Shown: positions 33,402 to 47,842 of the stretch, piece by piece | Layout: each line of letters opens with the position of its first letter | How positions within the stretch are numbered: position 1 is the first letter of the stretch | Origin: Metaphire vulgaris | Taxonomy: Eukaryota > Annelida > Clitellata > Crassiclitellata > Megascolecidae | Length of the DNA: 64,000 nt | Assembly: GCA_018105865.1 (NCBI GenBank) | Contig: CM030866.1 | Coordinates: 4,054,451 to 4,118,450, forward strand | Direction of reading: 5' to 3' | The notes under the pieces: model-generated | The model's input: the letters and a program-made list of their open reading frames with translations, nothing else | What the model was told of the DNA's origin: nothing | The model's database searches: none | Translations under genes and position numbers: made by a program

Positions 33402-33549
33402 TATGTGGGGGGGGCTAAATATCGAAAAACGCCCTGTTTGAAATCGAGGAAGGTTTCCAGGGCCCCGTCAGGGCCGCCACCGAAGCTCTTCGCAATGATC
33501 CCCCACCCTTTAAAAAGAAACCCTTGCTACGCCACCGGCGTCCTTCTGT

Positions 33550-33976
33550 TCAGAGAGAAATGGAATCGTTTTCGATTTCGTCGATCGAGTCGTCGTACAG
33601 ATCCTGCCCGGCGCCGCCGCCCCCGTCGACGATGCAGTCCAACGAGCCCGTCAGCCCGACCGATGCCGCCGCCTTCTCGGCCGCGGCGTTCCGAAACAGT
33701 CGGTAGGCGACCGAAGTCAAGGCGATCAGGAGCACGGCGAGGCTGACCACCCGCGCCAGGTAGGCCCAGCCGAGGCACAGCTCGATGTCGTAGTCCCCTG
33801 CCGACGAGGAGGAGGAGGAGGAGGAGGCGATGGAAGAGGAAGAAAAGGTGGACAAGGAAGAACCGACCGACAGGTAATGGAAGAGGAAGAAAACAACGCC
33901 GGACTATCACCGAAAAACCGACCGACAGGTAACCGGCGTAGAAGGACTCAGGTAGTTCTAATAATAATAATAATAA

Positions 33977-34008
<32 letters not shown>

Positions 34009-34135
34009 TTTCAGTCCGACAACGCCGACGACTATCACCGACAAAACACCTGAACAGAAAAACATTGAACGTAAAAACTGTATGTTTTGTTGAAAAAAAG
34101 GATGGGTTCAAACCTTTTTCCTATAAAAAAAGCAC

Positions 34136-34204
<69 letters not shown>

Positions 34205-34227
34205 TAATAATAATAATAATAATAATA

Positions 34228-34285
<58 letters not shown>

Positions 34286-35631
34286 GTAATAGTAATAGTA
34301 ATAGTAATAGCGCGATTTGAAGCGGTTTAAGGGGCTGAGTAGCCTGAGTTAGTCTGTGTCACTGCGTTAACAACACTGTAATAACGCTACATTTAGGGCA
34401 TTTTAGGCCTAGTAACCAGGCTCTCCCAGATAAAAGGCTTCTTAAATAGTATCGTGACAAATTGCATTGACGTTTGTTTTGGTTGAATAATTTATTCCTG
34501 ACCAGAAAAATATTCAAGAACTTAGCGTAAATGAGTATTGCAAAACTACTGAATAGGAATTACTCAGAAAGGATATCTAGTTCATTTTACAACCGGTTTT
34601 TATAGACAACGAATACGGGTTTTATAATTAATTCGCTGTGTGAGAGAGAAACCAGTGGAAGGCCTGTTGAACAGTGGGTGTATAGGCCTGGATATTTAAA
34701 AACCGCAGCCATTTGAAGAATGTCTCCGACAAAATCCATATTTTCCTCTTGTTCCATATTCATTGCTTCAAACCGTGCAAGAATAGTCAACAATATCATT
34801 CTCAAATTCGATCTACAGGGTTCCAAATAGAGCATTCCCGGTCATTTCATACACGGGGTTCCAAATAGAACACCTCCCGGTCATTTCACACTACACACTA
34901 GCGCCAGAGCAGTGGCGGCTCCACCGGAGGGCCAGGGGGCCCGTGCCCCTATCGAGTGCCTGCCCCCCGTGGCCCCCCAGTTAGGACCCCTACTTAATGC
35001 TACATACATTAAACAACAAATGGTTGGCCCCCCATGATTAAAAGTTGCCACCCCAACGCCCCCTCCCCCACTTGTCAAATCCTAGAGCCGCCACTGCACC
35101 AGAGCCCTGTGATTGTACGAGAACGAAGGACATCAACTAAATGAAAGTCTTAACCGAATATCTTGGAAATGATTACAGTAGTAAGTTATGTTGATCGGAC
35201 TGATCTTCTGGCTTGACCTGGCTCTAATTCTAATCCGATTTGGTGCGTCATCGGCTGATATGCCCTGGGCATTATGATAGTGGCGCTATAGAAGTTGATT
35301 GATTGATAAGGGGGACACGTAGACATCTCGAGTGAAAAGTCTACGCGAACGGAAAGGTCGTAAAAGGTGTTCTTGCCGCCTCGGCATATTCGCGTTTTCT
35401 TTTCAGATCATCCTACCCTACCCCACCCCCACCCCCACCCCTGAAAAATTTCTCAACGGTTTTGCACAAATCACACGATTGGTCCAGTCCGAATAAGGCT
35501 TCCACTCCCTTCCCCTCCCGGCGGCTATACTCCAATGAATGCGAAGATACATTAATCTTTCCATCGCTACCTTCGATCACGCTGAGACCCTCTTCTTTCT
35601 TTCTTTCTTTCTTTCTTTTTTTCTCTTTCTT

Positions 35632-35716
<85 letters not shown>

Positions 35717-36011
35717 ATATCTATCTATCTATCTACACCCAACGCTCTTTCGTTGGGGAATCTGGAGCGAGTCTCCGTCCACCACACACACGCGCACACA
35801 CACACACACACCACTCCTGCCAAAGACAACTTCGAGTAAAAGAACCTGTTAATCTGTAATCAGTCGCAACGACAGATGAGCGATCTCGTTTCAAATGCTA
35901 TTCGACGACAGAACAAAAACCAGTCTATTTTCGAATGCAATAATAAAAAGGAGGCCGCAGTAGCAGTGATAGTAGCTGTTCTTAACTACAATAGTAGTAG
36001 TAGTAGTTTTT

Positions 36012-36083
<72 letters not shown>

Positions 36084-36557
36084 CAGCAGCAGCAGCAGCA
36101 GTAGCAGCAGCAGCAGTAGCAGTAGTAGTAGTAGTAGACCCCGAGCAGGGAGGAAGAGAGAGGAGAAGAGGGAGGGGCCGGCGATGTCTTTGCCTTCGAC
36201 ATTTATCAACATCTCTGCTGACGGCAAATGGACTGTAAGGACCCGGGGGACGCGGGGATATGGTGGGGTTGGGGAACTGGGCCGGCCGACCCAAGGGCGA
36301 GCAGGGAATGAATTTAAGCGATCGTCGTCGTCGTCGACTGACGTCATCAGTTACCGTCGTCGTGCTTGACGTGACGTCATGACTTTCCGTAAGTCATGCT
36401 GACATCCCAACTTCCTTAATGGCGACGTCTGTCTGGTCTGCCACTATTGCTGCCACCACTGCCAAGGCCGCAACCACCTGCTGCTGTTGCTACTACTACT
36501 ACTACCATCACCAACACCACCACTACTACTACTACCGCTACTACTGCTATTATTACA

Positions 36558-36635
<78 letters not shown>

Positions 36636-36886
36636 CATCATCATCATCATCATCATCATCATTGTTACATCTACTACTGCTACAACAAAAACAACTACTA
36701 CTACTACTACTACTTGTTCTTCTTCTTCTACTATTGCTACTACTACGATGATGACGACGATATTGACAGCAATGATGACGATGACGACGAAAAAGATAAT
36801 GATAACAGAACACAAGAGCAATTCCCTCAGAGAAGATATCCATATTTAAAGCCAAAGATTGATCAATTACTTAAAAGAAATAGACA

Positions 36887-36950
<64 letters not shown>

Positions 36951-36958
36951 AGAGAGAT

Positions 36959-36994
<36 letters not shown>

Positions 36995-37891
36995 GGCAGA
37001 CAGACAGAAAGACAGAGACACAGATACACAGATGCACAGAGACAGGGACAGAGACAGAGAGAGGCTGAGGCAAAGACAGGGACAGAGGCAGATACAAACA
37101 GAGACAGAGAGGAGAGAGAGGAGAGAGAGACAGACAGACGGAGGCAGAGACGGACACAGACACACAGACACAGAGTGAGAGAGGAGAGAGAGAGAGGACA
37201 ACAAGAAAAACAACGTACAGGCCATGGTGAGGATGAGGAGTGTTGGTCCGGAACACCTGATGGGCAGCCGGTGCTGACGGAGAAAAGTCTCGGCGCTGTT
37301 GAAGAGGGCGGTCAGGAGTCCAAGGCCGACCAGCCCCAGGGTCACGTAGTGCACGTGAACGACCAGACGATAGAGATCTATTAATAATTCAATAGCAACG
37401 TCACACGATGACGTCATTCGCTGCACATCGTCATGGCGTAATCGGTACAAATAGCCTACAGTAAAACTTCGTTATAACGGACTCGGTTATAACGATTACT
37501 CGGTTATAACGTACAATGTATAATTTCCGGTCCCACATATGCTGCACTACCGTATTTCATTTTTATAAGACTTTTATATTCAGGACGCAAATGTAAAAAT
37601 AATTTTAATTTTCAATAACTTTTTAAGTTGTATTTGATACATATGGCATGTATTGTGTATTATTATGTATTGTGCTTAGACCTTGCGTTTGTCAAGGAAA
37701 AATCGTGGTTATGAAAAAAGTAAAATTACTTGTTTCTTTCGTCACAAAATCTTGTTTTGCACCCCCCCCCATGGAAATTTTAAATTTCTTTTCTTTCGTC
37801 ACAAGACCCTGTTTTGCACCCTGTAAAAATTTCTGCGGACTCCCATGCATTTAGTATTGCTTGAAGGTGTGCCATTTGCTTTTTGTGAAAT

Positions 37892-37972
<81 letters not shown>

Positions 37973-39211
37973 GCAGTAGTCCATTTTAAAATGAACAATG
38001 GAGGAGGCAATCGTGAAAGATGCTTTGAAGTTTAGGAATGGAAAACGTCGTAAGTCCCGTGTGTTTGTGAAACAATTAACCCCTTAACTGGGGATCCCGG
38101 ATATATCCGTCCATTTTACATTGAGTTACAGTTATATATACACGCTTAAGGGGTTAAGAGCGACGGAGATTACAATAACTGAATGTATGTGTTGGTAATA
38201 AAAGATCAAATATCACACCAAGATTTCTGACTGGAGACAGTGGCGGCTCCACCGGGGGAGTCAGGGGGGCCCGCGCCCCCTATTGAGTGACTGGCCCCCT
38301 CAGTGCCCCCCCCCCAGTTGGGACCCTATACTTAATGCTATATACATTAAACAACAAATGGTTGGCCCCCATGATTAGAAGTTGCCACCCCAACGCCCCC
38401 CCACTTGCCAGATCCTAGAGCCGCCACTGACTGGAGATTATTAGTTTTGAAATGGGCTTCCAGTTGAAGGTCCCTCATTTGAAGTCGACTATTGTACCTG
38501 ATAAGGTGTTGATTTGAGTAGGCACAGCAAGTGACAGAACACTGCGAAAAAACACTCAACCTACTTCTACATACACTCGATCTTTTAAAGTCATGGCGCT
38601 ATAAAAATCTATCCATATTGATGAAGATAGTCACCGTTATCTTCCGATTCTTGCAAAAATTACACGACAATGATGATGACCAGGGGCGTAGCGACAGGGG
38701 TATATCGGTATATATACCTCCCTTCAAAAAAAATCAAGCTGCCTTAAAATTTTCAATTGTTAAGATTTTAAAAGTGTTTTGAAGATTTATAACCCCCGCC
38801 TCCCCCACCATCAAATTCTGGCTACGCCCCTGATGATGACAACAACCAGACAGAGACCGCGAAAAGGTCACTAAGACCGCGAAAAGGTCAAAGGTTACCA
38901 TGACGTCACTCGACGGTTCCGAGTCGACTCTGGCGCTACAAAAATCATAATAATTCTCGTAACAAACAAGCCAGGGAAAACGCACCGAACTCCCGTTCGG
39001 TCCATTCGTGCAGAGCGTAGCAGGCGAACGCTGGTTTCACGGCGGAGCAGTACAGACAGTTGAGGCGGCAAAGAGTCCACGGACTGAACTGCAACACGAT
39101 CACGTCACCGTGGTACCCTAGTATCCATCCGCGTGCGCACATCGTCACCACGTCCAGCGTAATGGAGGCGAGAAGCAGACAGGGAACCACGATGGTCTCG
39201 AAGGACGCCAT
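33550..39211 (-). CDS. Claudin/PMP22-like tetraspan membrane protein, 210 residues
   Basis: Exons: 39211-38986, 37377-37219, 33797-33550. Phases match and the total is 210 residues plus stop, a typical claudin-superfamily length. Exon 1 starts [20 protein letters not shown] (helix 1) and an outer loop with [10 protein letters not shown] and [10 protein letters not shown], which loosely recalls the claudin W...W..C...C signature. Exon 2 supplies helix 2 ([17 protein letters not shown]) and the start of helix 3 ([10 protein letters not shown]). Exon 3 supplies helix 4 ([20 protein letters not shown]) and an acidic tail ([15 protein letters not shown]). Helix 3 looks short across the last junction, so a small exon may be missing in the 3.4-kb intron. 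That intron and intron 1 are packed with microsatellites. The exact subfamily is not recognised. Confidence 0.6.
33955..34010 (+). repeat. (AAT)n(AGT)n array
   Basis: AAT units switch to AGT units without loss of phase. It lies in the last intron of the tetraspan gene. Confidence 0.9.
34138..34312 (+). repeat. (AGT)n(AAT)n(AGTAAT)n array
   Basis: About 22 AGT units, then about 27 AAT units, then alternating AGT-AAT. A compound array with conserved triplet phase. Confidence 0.93.
34819..34890. repeat. Two-copy tandem repeat, ~40 bp
   Basis: GGGTTCCAAATAGAGCATTC and GGGTTCCAAATAGAACACCT each lead into CCCGGTCATTTCA. Just upstream of a family A MITE. Confidence 0.7.
34910..35096 (-). mobile_element. 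hAT-type MITE, family A, full length
   Basis: Left CAGTGGCGGCTCCACCGG, right CTAGAGCCGCCACTG. Duplications cgccagag and caccagag (7 of 8). Confidence 0.88.
35593..35735 (+). repeat. (CTTT)n(CTGT)n(CTAT)n array
   Basis: Tetranucleotide runs switch from CTTT to about 23 CTGT units, then CTAT. Only one position of the unit changes. Not coding. Confidence 0.95.
35995..36137 (+). repeat. (AGT)n(AGC)n array
   Basis: AGT units with an AGC block, then AGT again. Intronic in the tetraspan gene. Confidence 0.93.
36483..36760 (+). repeat. Compound ACT/ATT/ATC/ACT array
   Basis: CTA runs, about 27 ATT units, about 9 ATC units, then more ACT and TTC units. The third base of the frame stays pyrimidine throughout. 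All six frames are open but repetitive; they are not genes. Confidence 0.93.
36890..37195 (+). repeat. (GA)n with degenerate GACA-rich satellite
   Basis: A GA run passes into GACAGA-type repeats. It runs to within about 25 bases of tetraspan exon 2 on the intron side, so the donor region is embedded in simple DNA. Confidence 0.9.
37458..37560. mobile_element. Tigger-like MITE, left half
   Basis: CAGTAAAACTTCGTTATAAC followed by a duplicated CGGTTATAACG motif. The right end is missing. Confidence 0.6.
37892..37972 (+). repeat. (GA)n microsatellite
   Basis: About 40 GA units. Intronic. Confidence 0.95.
38076..38157. mobile_element. piggyBac-like MITE (TTAA family)
   Basis: TTAACCCCTTAACTGGGG at the left, CTTAAGGGGTTAA at the right, 82 bp. 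Confidence 0.78.
38238..38429 (-). mobile_element. hAT-type MITE, family A, full length
   Basis: Left CAGTGGCGGCTCCACCGG, right CTAGAGCCGCCACTG. Perfect duplications actggaga on both sides. Confidence 0.9.
38681..38832. mobile_element. hAT-type MITE, family C
   Basis: Left CAGGGGCGTAGCGACAGG, right CTGGCTACGCCCCTG. Perfect duplications atgatgac. The shortest well-bounded family C copy, 152 bp. Confidence 0.85.
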
Positions 39212-39701
39212 CTTTCTTTTCACACACACACACACGCACACACGCACACACGCCGAATAGTTTGTCGACGTTAATCTTCAGAAATATGTTTTTTTTCGGA
39301 TCGTCATTATCGTTAAAAAAACTAAAACTAAAACTAAAACTAAAACTAAATAGGAAAAGAGCCGATTAAATTGGACGATTACGACCGGAGATTAGCGTTC
39401 GAGACGGTAAAACTGATAGCGGTCATCGGCGTCACGTGACTTTTCGGCGGGTGGTGAAGCTGTCGTCTGCTCGCGAAGAGGAGGAGGAGGAGGAGGAAGA
39501 AGAAGAAGAAGAAGATGATGTTCCCGCGACCGCGACCGAGAGAAGTCGTCTGCAACGCTCGGCAATTGTCGGAAGAAATGGACCCAGGAAGTGAACGCGC
39601 AGTAGAACCGCGGCTTCAGCAGCCGACACTCATGCATTAGAAATGCCGTCTGGCCTCTAGGATCAGAACGAGGCTTGCTCAGCAGACGACAAAGACGACG
39701 A

Positions 39702-39732
<31 letters not shown>

Positions 39733-40290
39733 TGCAGCCGGTCGAATTCTTCGTGGTTGTTTGCTCTCCTGGACGGTCACTGGCTTTCACTCCTTCGAAT
39801 ATATGCAATTGAATAATTTATTGAGGCTATCCGTGGCAACAAAATGGCAACGGCAGTTGGACGTTCGTGCCGCCGCTGCACTTTTTTCTCTTTAAACAGC
39901 ACTTGACTGCAAAAGAACGAACGAACGAACGAACGAACGAACGAACCAGAGGACGAATGAATGATTTATTTGCCCATTAACCTACGTTCCTACTTACTTA
40001 CTTACTTACTTACTTACTGGGTCGATTTTTTAATGAATACTTCCGCAGTCAAATAATTACTCAACCCGAGACATTCAAATAACATCAGATTCTTTTAGAC
40101 TGATACGCTGACGTGGCCACCGTGGGGGGGGGCGTTACTGGGCATTGCCCCCCCCCCTATTCCGGGCGGGAGCTGTCGTGACTCGTGTGAGATTCGACTA
40201 AAACCGTTGGTAAATCTTGATCATTGGATTGGGGGAAAGGGGGAGGAGGTTAGGCATGATCCAAGAGAATGCGTGAATTTACGAAGAACT
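39212..40290. other. Intergenic stretch, no supported gene
   Basis: Holds CTAAAA repeats (39318-39350), GAG/GAA triplets (39477-39516), GAC triplets (39696-39732), GAAC repeats (39916-39945) and CTTA repeats. A GC-rich frame on the minus strand near 39400-39800 is open but mostly low-complexity; I do not call it a gene. Confidence 0.5.
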
Positions 40291-40304
40291 CCCTGACGCT
40301 ATTT

Positions 40305-40606
<302 letters not shown>

Positions 40607-41104
40607 AACACATTGGAGTGATCAGAGTCGATAATAATTTCATTATTCTGAATTTGTCAAGAGTCCTTTGGACACAAAAATGGCGTCGGTTAGAAGAAGA
40701 CTGACATTTTCTGCGCTATATAACAGCAGCTCCTATAATGAATTCGTTGCTCGCAGCTGATGGGATCTTGTACCTCTGAAACAAGACATTCTTTTCTGAA
40801 TCCGGCGTTCCTTTAATCCACAAAATCCAATCCATTCTCGTTTTTGCGAGAATTTCTTACGACGGCGAGGATTTCTGTTTAAGTGCGCTATATAAATCTC
40901 GCATTTCATTGTTCTAACTTAACAGACATGACATTCGCGAACTAGAATAATAGGAATATCTCGCTATTACGGCTGATTATATAGCGCCTTTATCATCATC
41001 ATCATCATCATCATCACCACCATTTAGTCAATCCCGCCAGAGCTCTAGTCATCTCTTTTGTCATCCCTCCTTCCATCCATCCTTCCACTCCTCTTCTCCC
41101 ACCC

Positions 41105-41776
41105 ATGTCCTCTCTCCTCTCTAACCCAGACCTCGGACATTTAACAATGCCTCGTTATTCCCGATGCGCCACTTCCGGGATCCTGATGTCACGTGACCAT
41201 CGGTTCGAATTCCCAAACCCGCAACGGACAATGATTTATTACGAAGTGAAAGCGTCACGCAATCGAAACCACACACCAGAGGGCGCCGTCGTCGTCATCG
41301 TCGGAAACCGAGACGCAATAGTCATCGTCGTAGTGACGTCATCTGTGACGCCACAAAGATTTTCACGACCGTTTCTTAGCGTCGTCGGTCGGATTCGATT
41401 CTGTGACGTCATCTACCGACTACCGCGTCTTTCGATATCGTATGTCGCCCGTGACGTCAGCATGATGCAATCGATGCCCGCCGGCGAGATATTGTCGGCA
41501 ACTTCCCCTTCTCTCCCCTGCCCACTCCTCCCTCCCTCTCCCCCCCCCTCGCCTAGCTCTATGCTTTCCCCCTCCTCCTCCTCCTCCTCCGCCGCCATAT
41601 TGTTCCGATATCTCCGCGAAGAAGGTCCGGAAGATGAGTTGATCCGGGAAGAGCTTGAAAAGCGGTCGTCGCTTCATCTCGCGGAAGACTTTTCCAGGTT
41701 TATCTTGACAGTCCATTCATTATCACACGACAGCACAAAAGACAGAGAAACACCGCACGACCCACTGAAATACTGA
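41105..41776. other. GC-rich island with TGACGTCA sites; possible exon or promoter
   Basis: Both strands have open frames. On the minus strand ATGGCGGCGG at 41598 could start a 61-residue acidic first exon. On the plus strand RYLREEGPEDELIREELEKR is followed by a possible donor at 41697. Three perfect TGACGTCA palindromes lie at about 41334, 41402 and 41452. I cannot choose between a promoter-first exon and chance; no homology is recognised. Confidence 0.25.
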
Positions 41777-41830
41777 CACATCGCGGCCTCCGTACTGTGC
41801 CTTTCATGCCCCGGGCAATAGTCAAACGTC

Positions 41831-41833
<3 letters not shown>

Positions 41834-41881
<48 letters not shown>
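41834..41881 (+). repeat. (TA)n microsatellite
   Basis: About 23 TA units. Confidence 0.92.
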
Positions 41882-41882
<1 letters not shown>

Positions 41883-42582
41883 GAACGTAATTTATAATTA
41901 TATATATCGCGTAACGGAAGCAATTTTGTGCCATAACGTGAGGCAGGATGCTTTTTGCATACGAAACTCCGAATCCACGTGATCACTTCGATGTAGCCTA
42001 CCTTTGTTGCATATTAAATTCTTACCTTTATTACATTACATTCATCTCTGAATAGTACTATAAGAGGCGCTGTATAAGTCAGTTATTATTTCACAAGTAA
42101 GTAGAAGTTCACAAGTAAGTAGAAGTTTCCATATTCTCAGTATTTGAATTCTAAGCAATTCTAAGCATCAATTTCGTCTCGAATTACAATCTTTTGTGTA
42201 CCGGAAGCGATGCCTACTTCCGGTGATAAACTTCCGGTCTGTTTTAATTGAAACACGTCCACTTGCCCTTCGGGGCCACCGTACACGAATAAGCGTAGAC
42301 GTCGAAAATGTTGTGGCGCTACAAAAACCCCGCGAGCCACAGTTTCCATCTTGTACTCCACCCAACAGGCTCTCCCTCTCTCTCCCTCTCTCCCTCTCCC
42401 TCCTCTTCTGCTCCTCTAGATGCATAATTCGTGTCCCAGTTTCTCGCCATTCAGAGTCGCCGTGAAGGTCTTCTTGTCTGCGTCCTATATATGTCTCGAT
42501 GGCGTGCTTTATGCTGCCGTGAGCAATGGGCATACCGCACCGAATGCACGAATCAAGACCGTATCATGCATCGGCAGACACA

Positions 42583-42784
42583 CAGGGTTTAATCTAGGCC
42601 GTTTCCGGGGGGGGGGAATTGACATCCCCCGAAAATTTCAAATCCCCCTCTGAAAGTTTGGCATACTACATCAACTAACAGCAGCCTCTAGCTGACTTCC
42701 CCCTGCCCCGGTTTTTTCAGTTTCCCTCCGGCTTTTTCAGTCCCCTCCCCTCCCCCGGAGTCCAGGAGTCTAGATTAAACATTG
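42583..42784. mobile_element. hAT-type MITE, family K
   Basis: Left CAGGGTTTAATCTAGGC, right GTCTAGATTAAACATTG. Perfect duplications cagacaca. The interior is C- and G-run rich. Confidence 0.82.
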
Positions 42785-43299
42785 CAGACACATATCCGCG
42801 AGTAGCACGAAGGGCCAGTGGTCGAACAGCCACCACCACAGGGACGCATACATTCCCCTGCTAAAGTACAGACAGGACTATACAAAGACAGACCCTACAG
42901 ACAGGCAGACAGACAGACAGACAGACAGACCGACAGTCGAGACAAAGAGAAAGACAGAATTTATGATAATTATCGAAGCGTGATGCATCTTTGGCCTGTC
43001 ATTGTCTCGCGTGATCTTTTCTCCTGTTCTTTTCAGCGACCGTTTTGTCGATTTGAGCACCGTTACATTAGTCATGGCAACGCAGACCGCTGCCATGGCA
43101 ACTGACCGGGCAGTCAGTCATCGTCCAGTCAATCCGATTATAGCGAAAGTCGTCCGCTTGAAAACGAACGCATTGCGTTTTGCAGGTGGTCGTCTTCTAC
43201 TCGTGCATGAAAAACAAAGCGTCTAAATCGTATTGTTAGCATTTAAGCTTCTCAACACAAGAGAAACCATTTAAAATCCTATTATTATCATTTTTAAAT

Positions 43300-43336
43300 T
43301 TTTCTTCTTCTTCTTCTTCTTCTTCTTCTTCTTCTT

Positions 43337-43413
<77 letters not shown>

Positions 43414-43453
43414 GCTACTGCTGCTACTACTACTACTACTGCTACTGCTACTG

Positions 43454-43497
<44 letters not shown>

Positions 43498-43510
43498 GCT
43501 GCTGCTACTG

Positions 43511-43562
<52 letters not shown>
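43300..43562 (+). repeat. Compound (TTC)n(CTA)n(CTG)n array
   Basis: TTC units, about 30 CTA units, a mosaic of CTA and CTG, then CTA again. Reading frames encode poly-Ser or poly-Val and are not genes. Confidence 0.95.
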
Positions 43563-43937
43563 GCGGACCCACTCCCTCAGCGCCGCCTCTGTCGTCTTAT
43601 TTTCCCTATCGTCCGATTTTCGCATCAAGAACTAATTATGAAAGGAAAGTTCTGGCGATTCGATATCTTCTATTACGATATATAATCATTGTGAGCTATG
43701 AGCTAATACAGAGCTATGGATTTGCGATTTGTCCTTATGTGGAGGGGGAGAAGGGCTCGTCAGGTCGTTTCCCGCCTCCCCTCTACGACGGCGCTGCTCA
43801 GCCGCACTATACGTCGGGAAAAATGCATCGGTCGAAGTTAATTAGTTTTGTCGCGGAGAAGAAAAATATTGTCTATCTCTTGGAAAAGACAGATGGCAAA
43901 ATACACGAATTCCACTTGATCCACTGCATGTCTGTCA

Positions 43938-44096
43938 GTCGGTCAGTCTGTCAGTCGGTCAGTCGGTCAGTCAGTCAGTCAGTCAGTCAGTCAGTCAGTC
44001 AGTCAGTCAGTCAGTCAGTCAGTCAGTCAGTCAGTCAGTCAGTCAGTCAGTCAGTCAGTCAGTCAGTCTTTCTTTCTGTCTTTCTTTCTCATTCTC

Positions 44097-44130
<34 letters not shown>
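43938..44130 (+). repeat. (CAGT)n then CTGT/CTTT array
   Basis: About 30 CAGT units pass into CTTT and CTGT units. Confidence 0.93.
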
Positions 44131-44177
44131 ACTCTAACTGATCTATGGAATTGATCTTATACCTATTCCTGCAGTTG

Positions 44178-44178
44178 C

Positions 44179-44250
<72 letters not shown>
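44178..44250 (+). repeat. (ATT)n microsatellite
   Basis: About 24 ATT units. Confidence 0.93.
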
Positions 44251-44251
<1 letters not shown>

Positions 44252-44391
44252 GACCATTTATTAAATTATTCTGTCTTTGCCTTTTCTTGTATAATTTTGC
44301 GCATCATGGCACTTGGTCACGTGATCGGAAAATACAGTACACTGATCTCTACAGTGCAGCGTGTAATGTATTCAAGGGAAAGATGATTGAC

Positions 44392-44629
44392 CAGAGATGG
44401 CCATGGATTGGGGTGACCCATAAGCTGAGTTGGGTTGGGTCAGATTTTTTCATATTTATGGTAGGTTGGGTTGGGTCAGAAAATAAGTCATGGTTTAAGA
44501 AATTGCATTGTATTGCGCTGGGTTGGGTAACTCTGGTTGGGTCAAGTAACCCTTTTGGCGAACTTAGGCTGGGGTGGATTGGAGGTTTGATGGCTTGGGT
44601 TCTAAAAAATAGACCCATGACCATTTCTG
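44392..44629. mobile_element. hAT-like element, family H
   Basis: Left CAGAGATGGCCATGG, right CCATGACCATTTCTG. Flanks tgattgac and tgatagac (7 of 8). The interior is built of GGGTTGGGTCAG-type repeats. A family A element begins 16 bases beyond. Confidence 0.7.
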
Positions 44630-44644
44630 TGATAGACATGCTTC

Positions 44645-44829
44645 CAGTGGCGGCTCCACCGGGGGTCAGGGGGGCCCGTGCCCCCTTATTGAGAGCCTGC
44701 CCCCCAGTGGCCCCCCAGTTGGGACCCTATACTTAATGCTACATACATTAAACAACAAATGGTTGGCCCCCATGATTAGAAGTTGCCCCCAAACGCCCCC
44801 TCACTTGCCAAATCCTAGAGCCGCCACTG
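44645..44829 (-). mobile_element. hAT-type MITE, family A, full length
   Basis: Left CAGTGGCGGCTCCACCGG, right CTAGAGCCGCCACTG. Perfect duplications catgcttc. Confidence 0.92.
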
Positions 44830-45208
44830 CATGCTTCATCCTGTTAATACTAGAGTGGTACAAAGTCTTTCTCGTCACAGAATTTGTCGAGTTGAGTGGC
44901 GCCACCTAGCGAATGCATCGAAACTATGTATCGATTTTTTGGTGTAGTGTACTAGTGGACATGCGATCTTGGTATTCTCGTTCACTCGTTCAGCAAATCT
45001 ACACTCTACAGCGGCCGACGAAAATTCACAATCGGTGGAGAAACGAATCAGTGAGTAAGTAAGTAGATAAGTCAATCAATCAATCAATCAAACGAATCAA
45101 TCAAAGCAGAAAATTTGTGCTATTTTGAGCAAGAACGTAACTTTCAAGACAACGGGTTTTTTTAAAAAACCAAATACGAAAATTTGAAAGTAAATGAAGA
45201 GCCAACAA

Positions 45209-45400
45209 CTTTTCTCCCACCCTCCTCCGTTATATATATGGTCGCGGGTTCAACTTTTCTCCCACCCTCCTCCGTTTTGGTCGCGGGTTCAACTTTTCCC
45301 TCACCCTCCTCCGTTATGGTCGCGGATTCAACTTTTCTCCCACCCTCCTCCGTTATGGTCGCGGATTCAACTTTTCTCCCGCCCTCCGTTGCGGTCTGCT
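45209..45400. repeat. Minisatellite, five copies of ~40 bp
   Basis: Units contain CTCCCACCCTCCTCCGTTAT followed by GGTCGCGG and TTCAACTTTT. Copies differ by a few bases and one TATATA insertion. It lies 1.0 kb upstream of the Nkx1 start. On the minus strand it encodes a periodic EEGGRKVESAT peptide, which I regard as incidental. Confidence 0.9.
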
Positions 45401-46402
45401 GCGAAAAGTGGCTTGATTGATTGCCGTAATTACCCCGGATCAGCCGGAACAACAGGCAGACGATGCAAGGAGCTTAGAGCATACAAACGCCTCTTTTGTA
45501 CACCCCATTACCATTCGAATCGCCCCCACCACTCCCCACCACCACCACCCACTACAACCACCGCCACCACCAGTCTCCTTACGCTATCCGGTGCAGTGTG
45601 GACAAAAGAGAGGCGGACGTCGCGCGCGACTTCCGGCACCCGGTGCGAAAAGAACTTTCGCTCTCGCGGTGCCTTGGCGAGCTCGTGAACAATCGCACGC
45701 CGTACTCGAAGCTGCTACGGCAAAAGTGCAGTTTCGATCGACGGGAACGAATGAAAGAGTGCGTTTAGCGAAATCGACCAAATTTTCGCACAACTAAAGA
45801 ACCAACCTCAACAGATGAATAAGGCGCAACCAGGATTCTCTTATTAGGGGGGGGGTGAAGACCCGCGTAGCAAAAGTTATTATAATTTGACCAGAAAATC
45901 TCAACGACCTCTGCACAAACTCGTATCGTTTTTTTCTCGGTACCGCGAAAACGGCATAAGTTCGTAAAAGTGGATATTTTAAAATGAGTCATTTCAATAT
46001 GTCGCTTTCTACTCGGTTCTTTCCTCCATATTTGTAAGACCTAAATTCTCGAATAACACTGTGTTGGCGACCCGTCTGTGAAACAACTGTCTTAAAATGT
46101 TTAGGCCCTAACTATTAGCAGCTCTAATAACTGACAATTTTAATCGTTTGTTGTTGTAGAAATTAATAATTTTAATAATTTGTAGTTGAAAATTTGTAGC
46201 TTTGCGTCAAGATTTAAAGAACCTGCTGTCGCTCGCCACGCGAAGGAGATCACAATGGAGACTGATGGTCTAAAAACCGTCTACGATGACGTCAGCGTCT
46301 GTTCTAATTTTGGAAAATTCGCCGATCCGGAGTCGAACCCGGCAGCGTCGAGCGCAAAACTCTCGTCGCCCAGTTACATCCGGGAACTTCTGGCTGCAAC
46401 AG

Positions 46403-47842
<1,440 letters not shown>

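Noticed and set aside
35462..36890. Several long frames on both strands encoding poly-Val, poly-Leu, poly-Tyr, poly-Ile
   Set aside because: They arise from triplet and tetranucleotide arrays that stay open in all frames.
42161..42361. Minus-strand frame MEYKMETVARGVFVAPQHF
   Set aside because: Open and non-repetitive, but contains the dispersed TAGCGCCAC repeat and has no partner exon.
43236..43628. 130-residue poly-Val/Ala and poly-Ser frames
   Set aside because: Translation of the TTC/CTA/CTG array.
45584..45770. Plus-strand frame with VDKREADVARDFRHPVRKE and an upstream CAG acceptor
   Set aside because: Looks partly coding, but no partner exon or homology is visible, and it ends shortly. 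Could be the GC-rich 5' flank of Nkx1.
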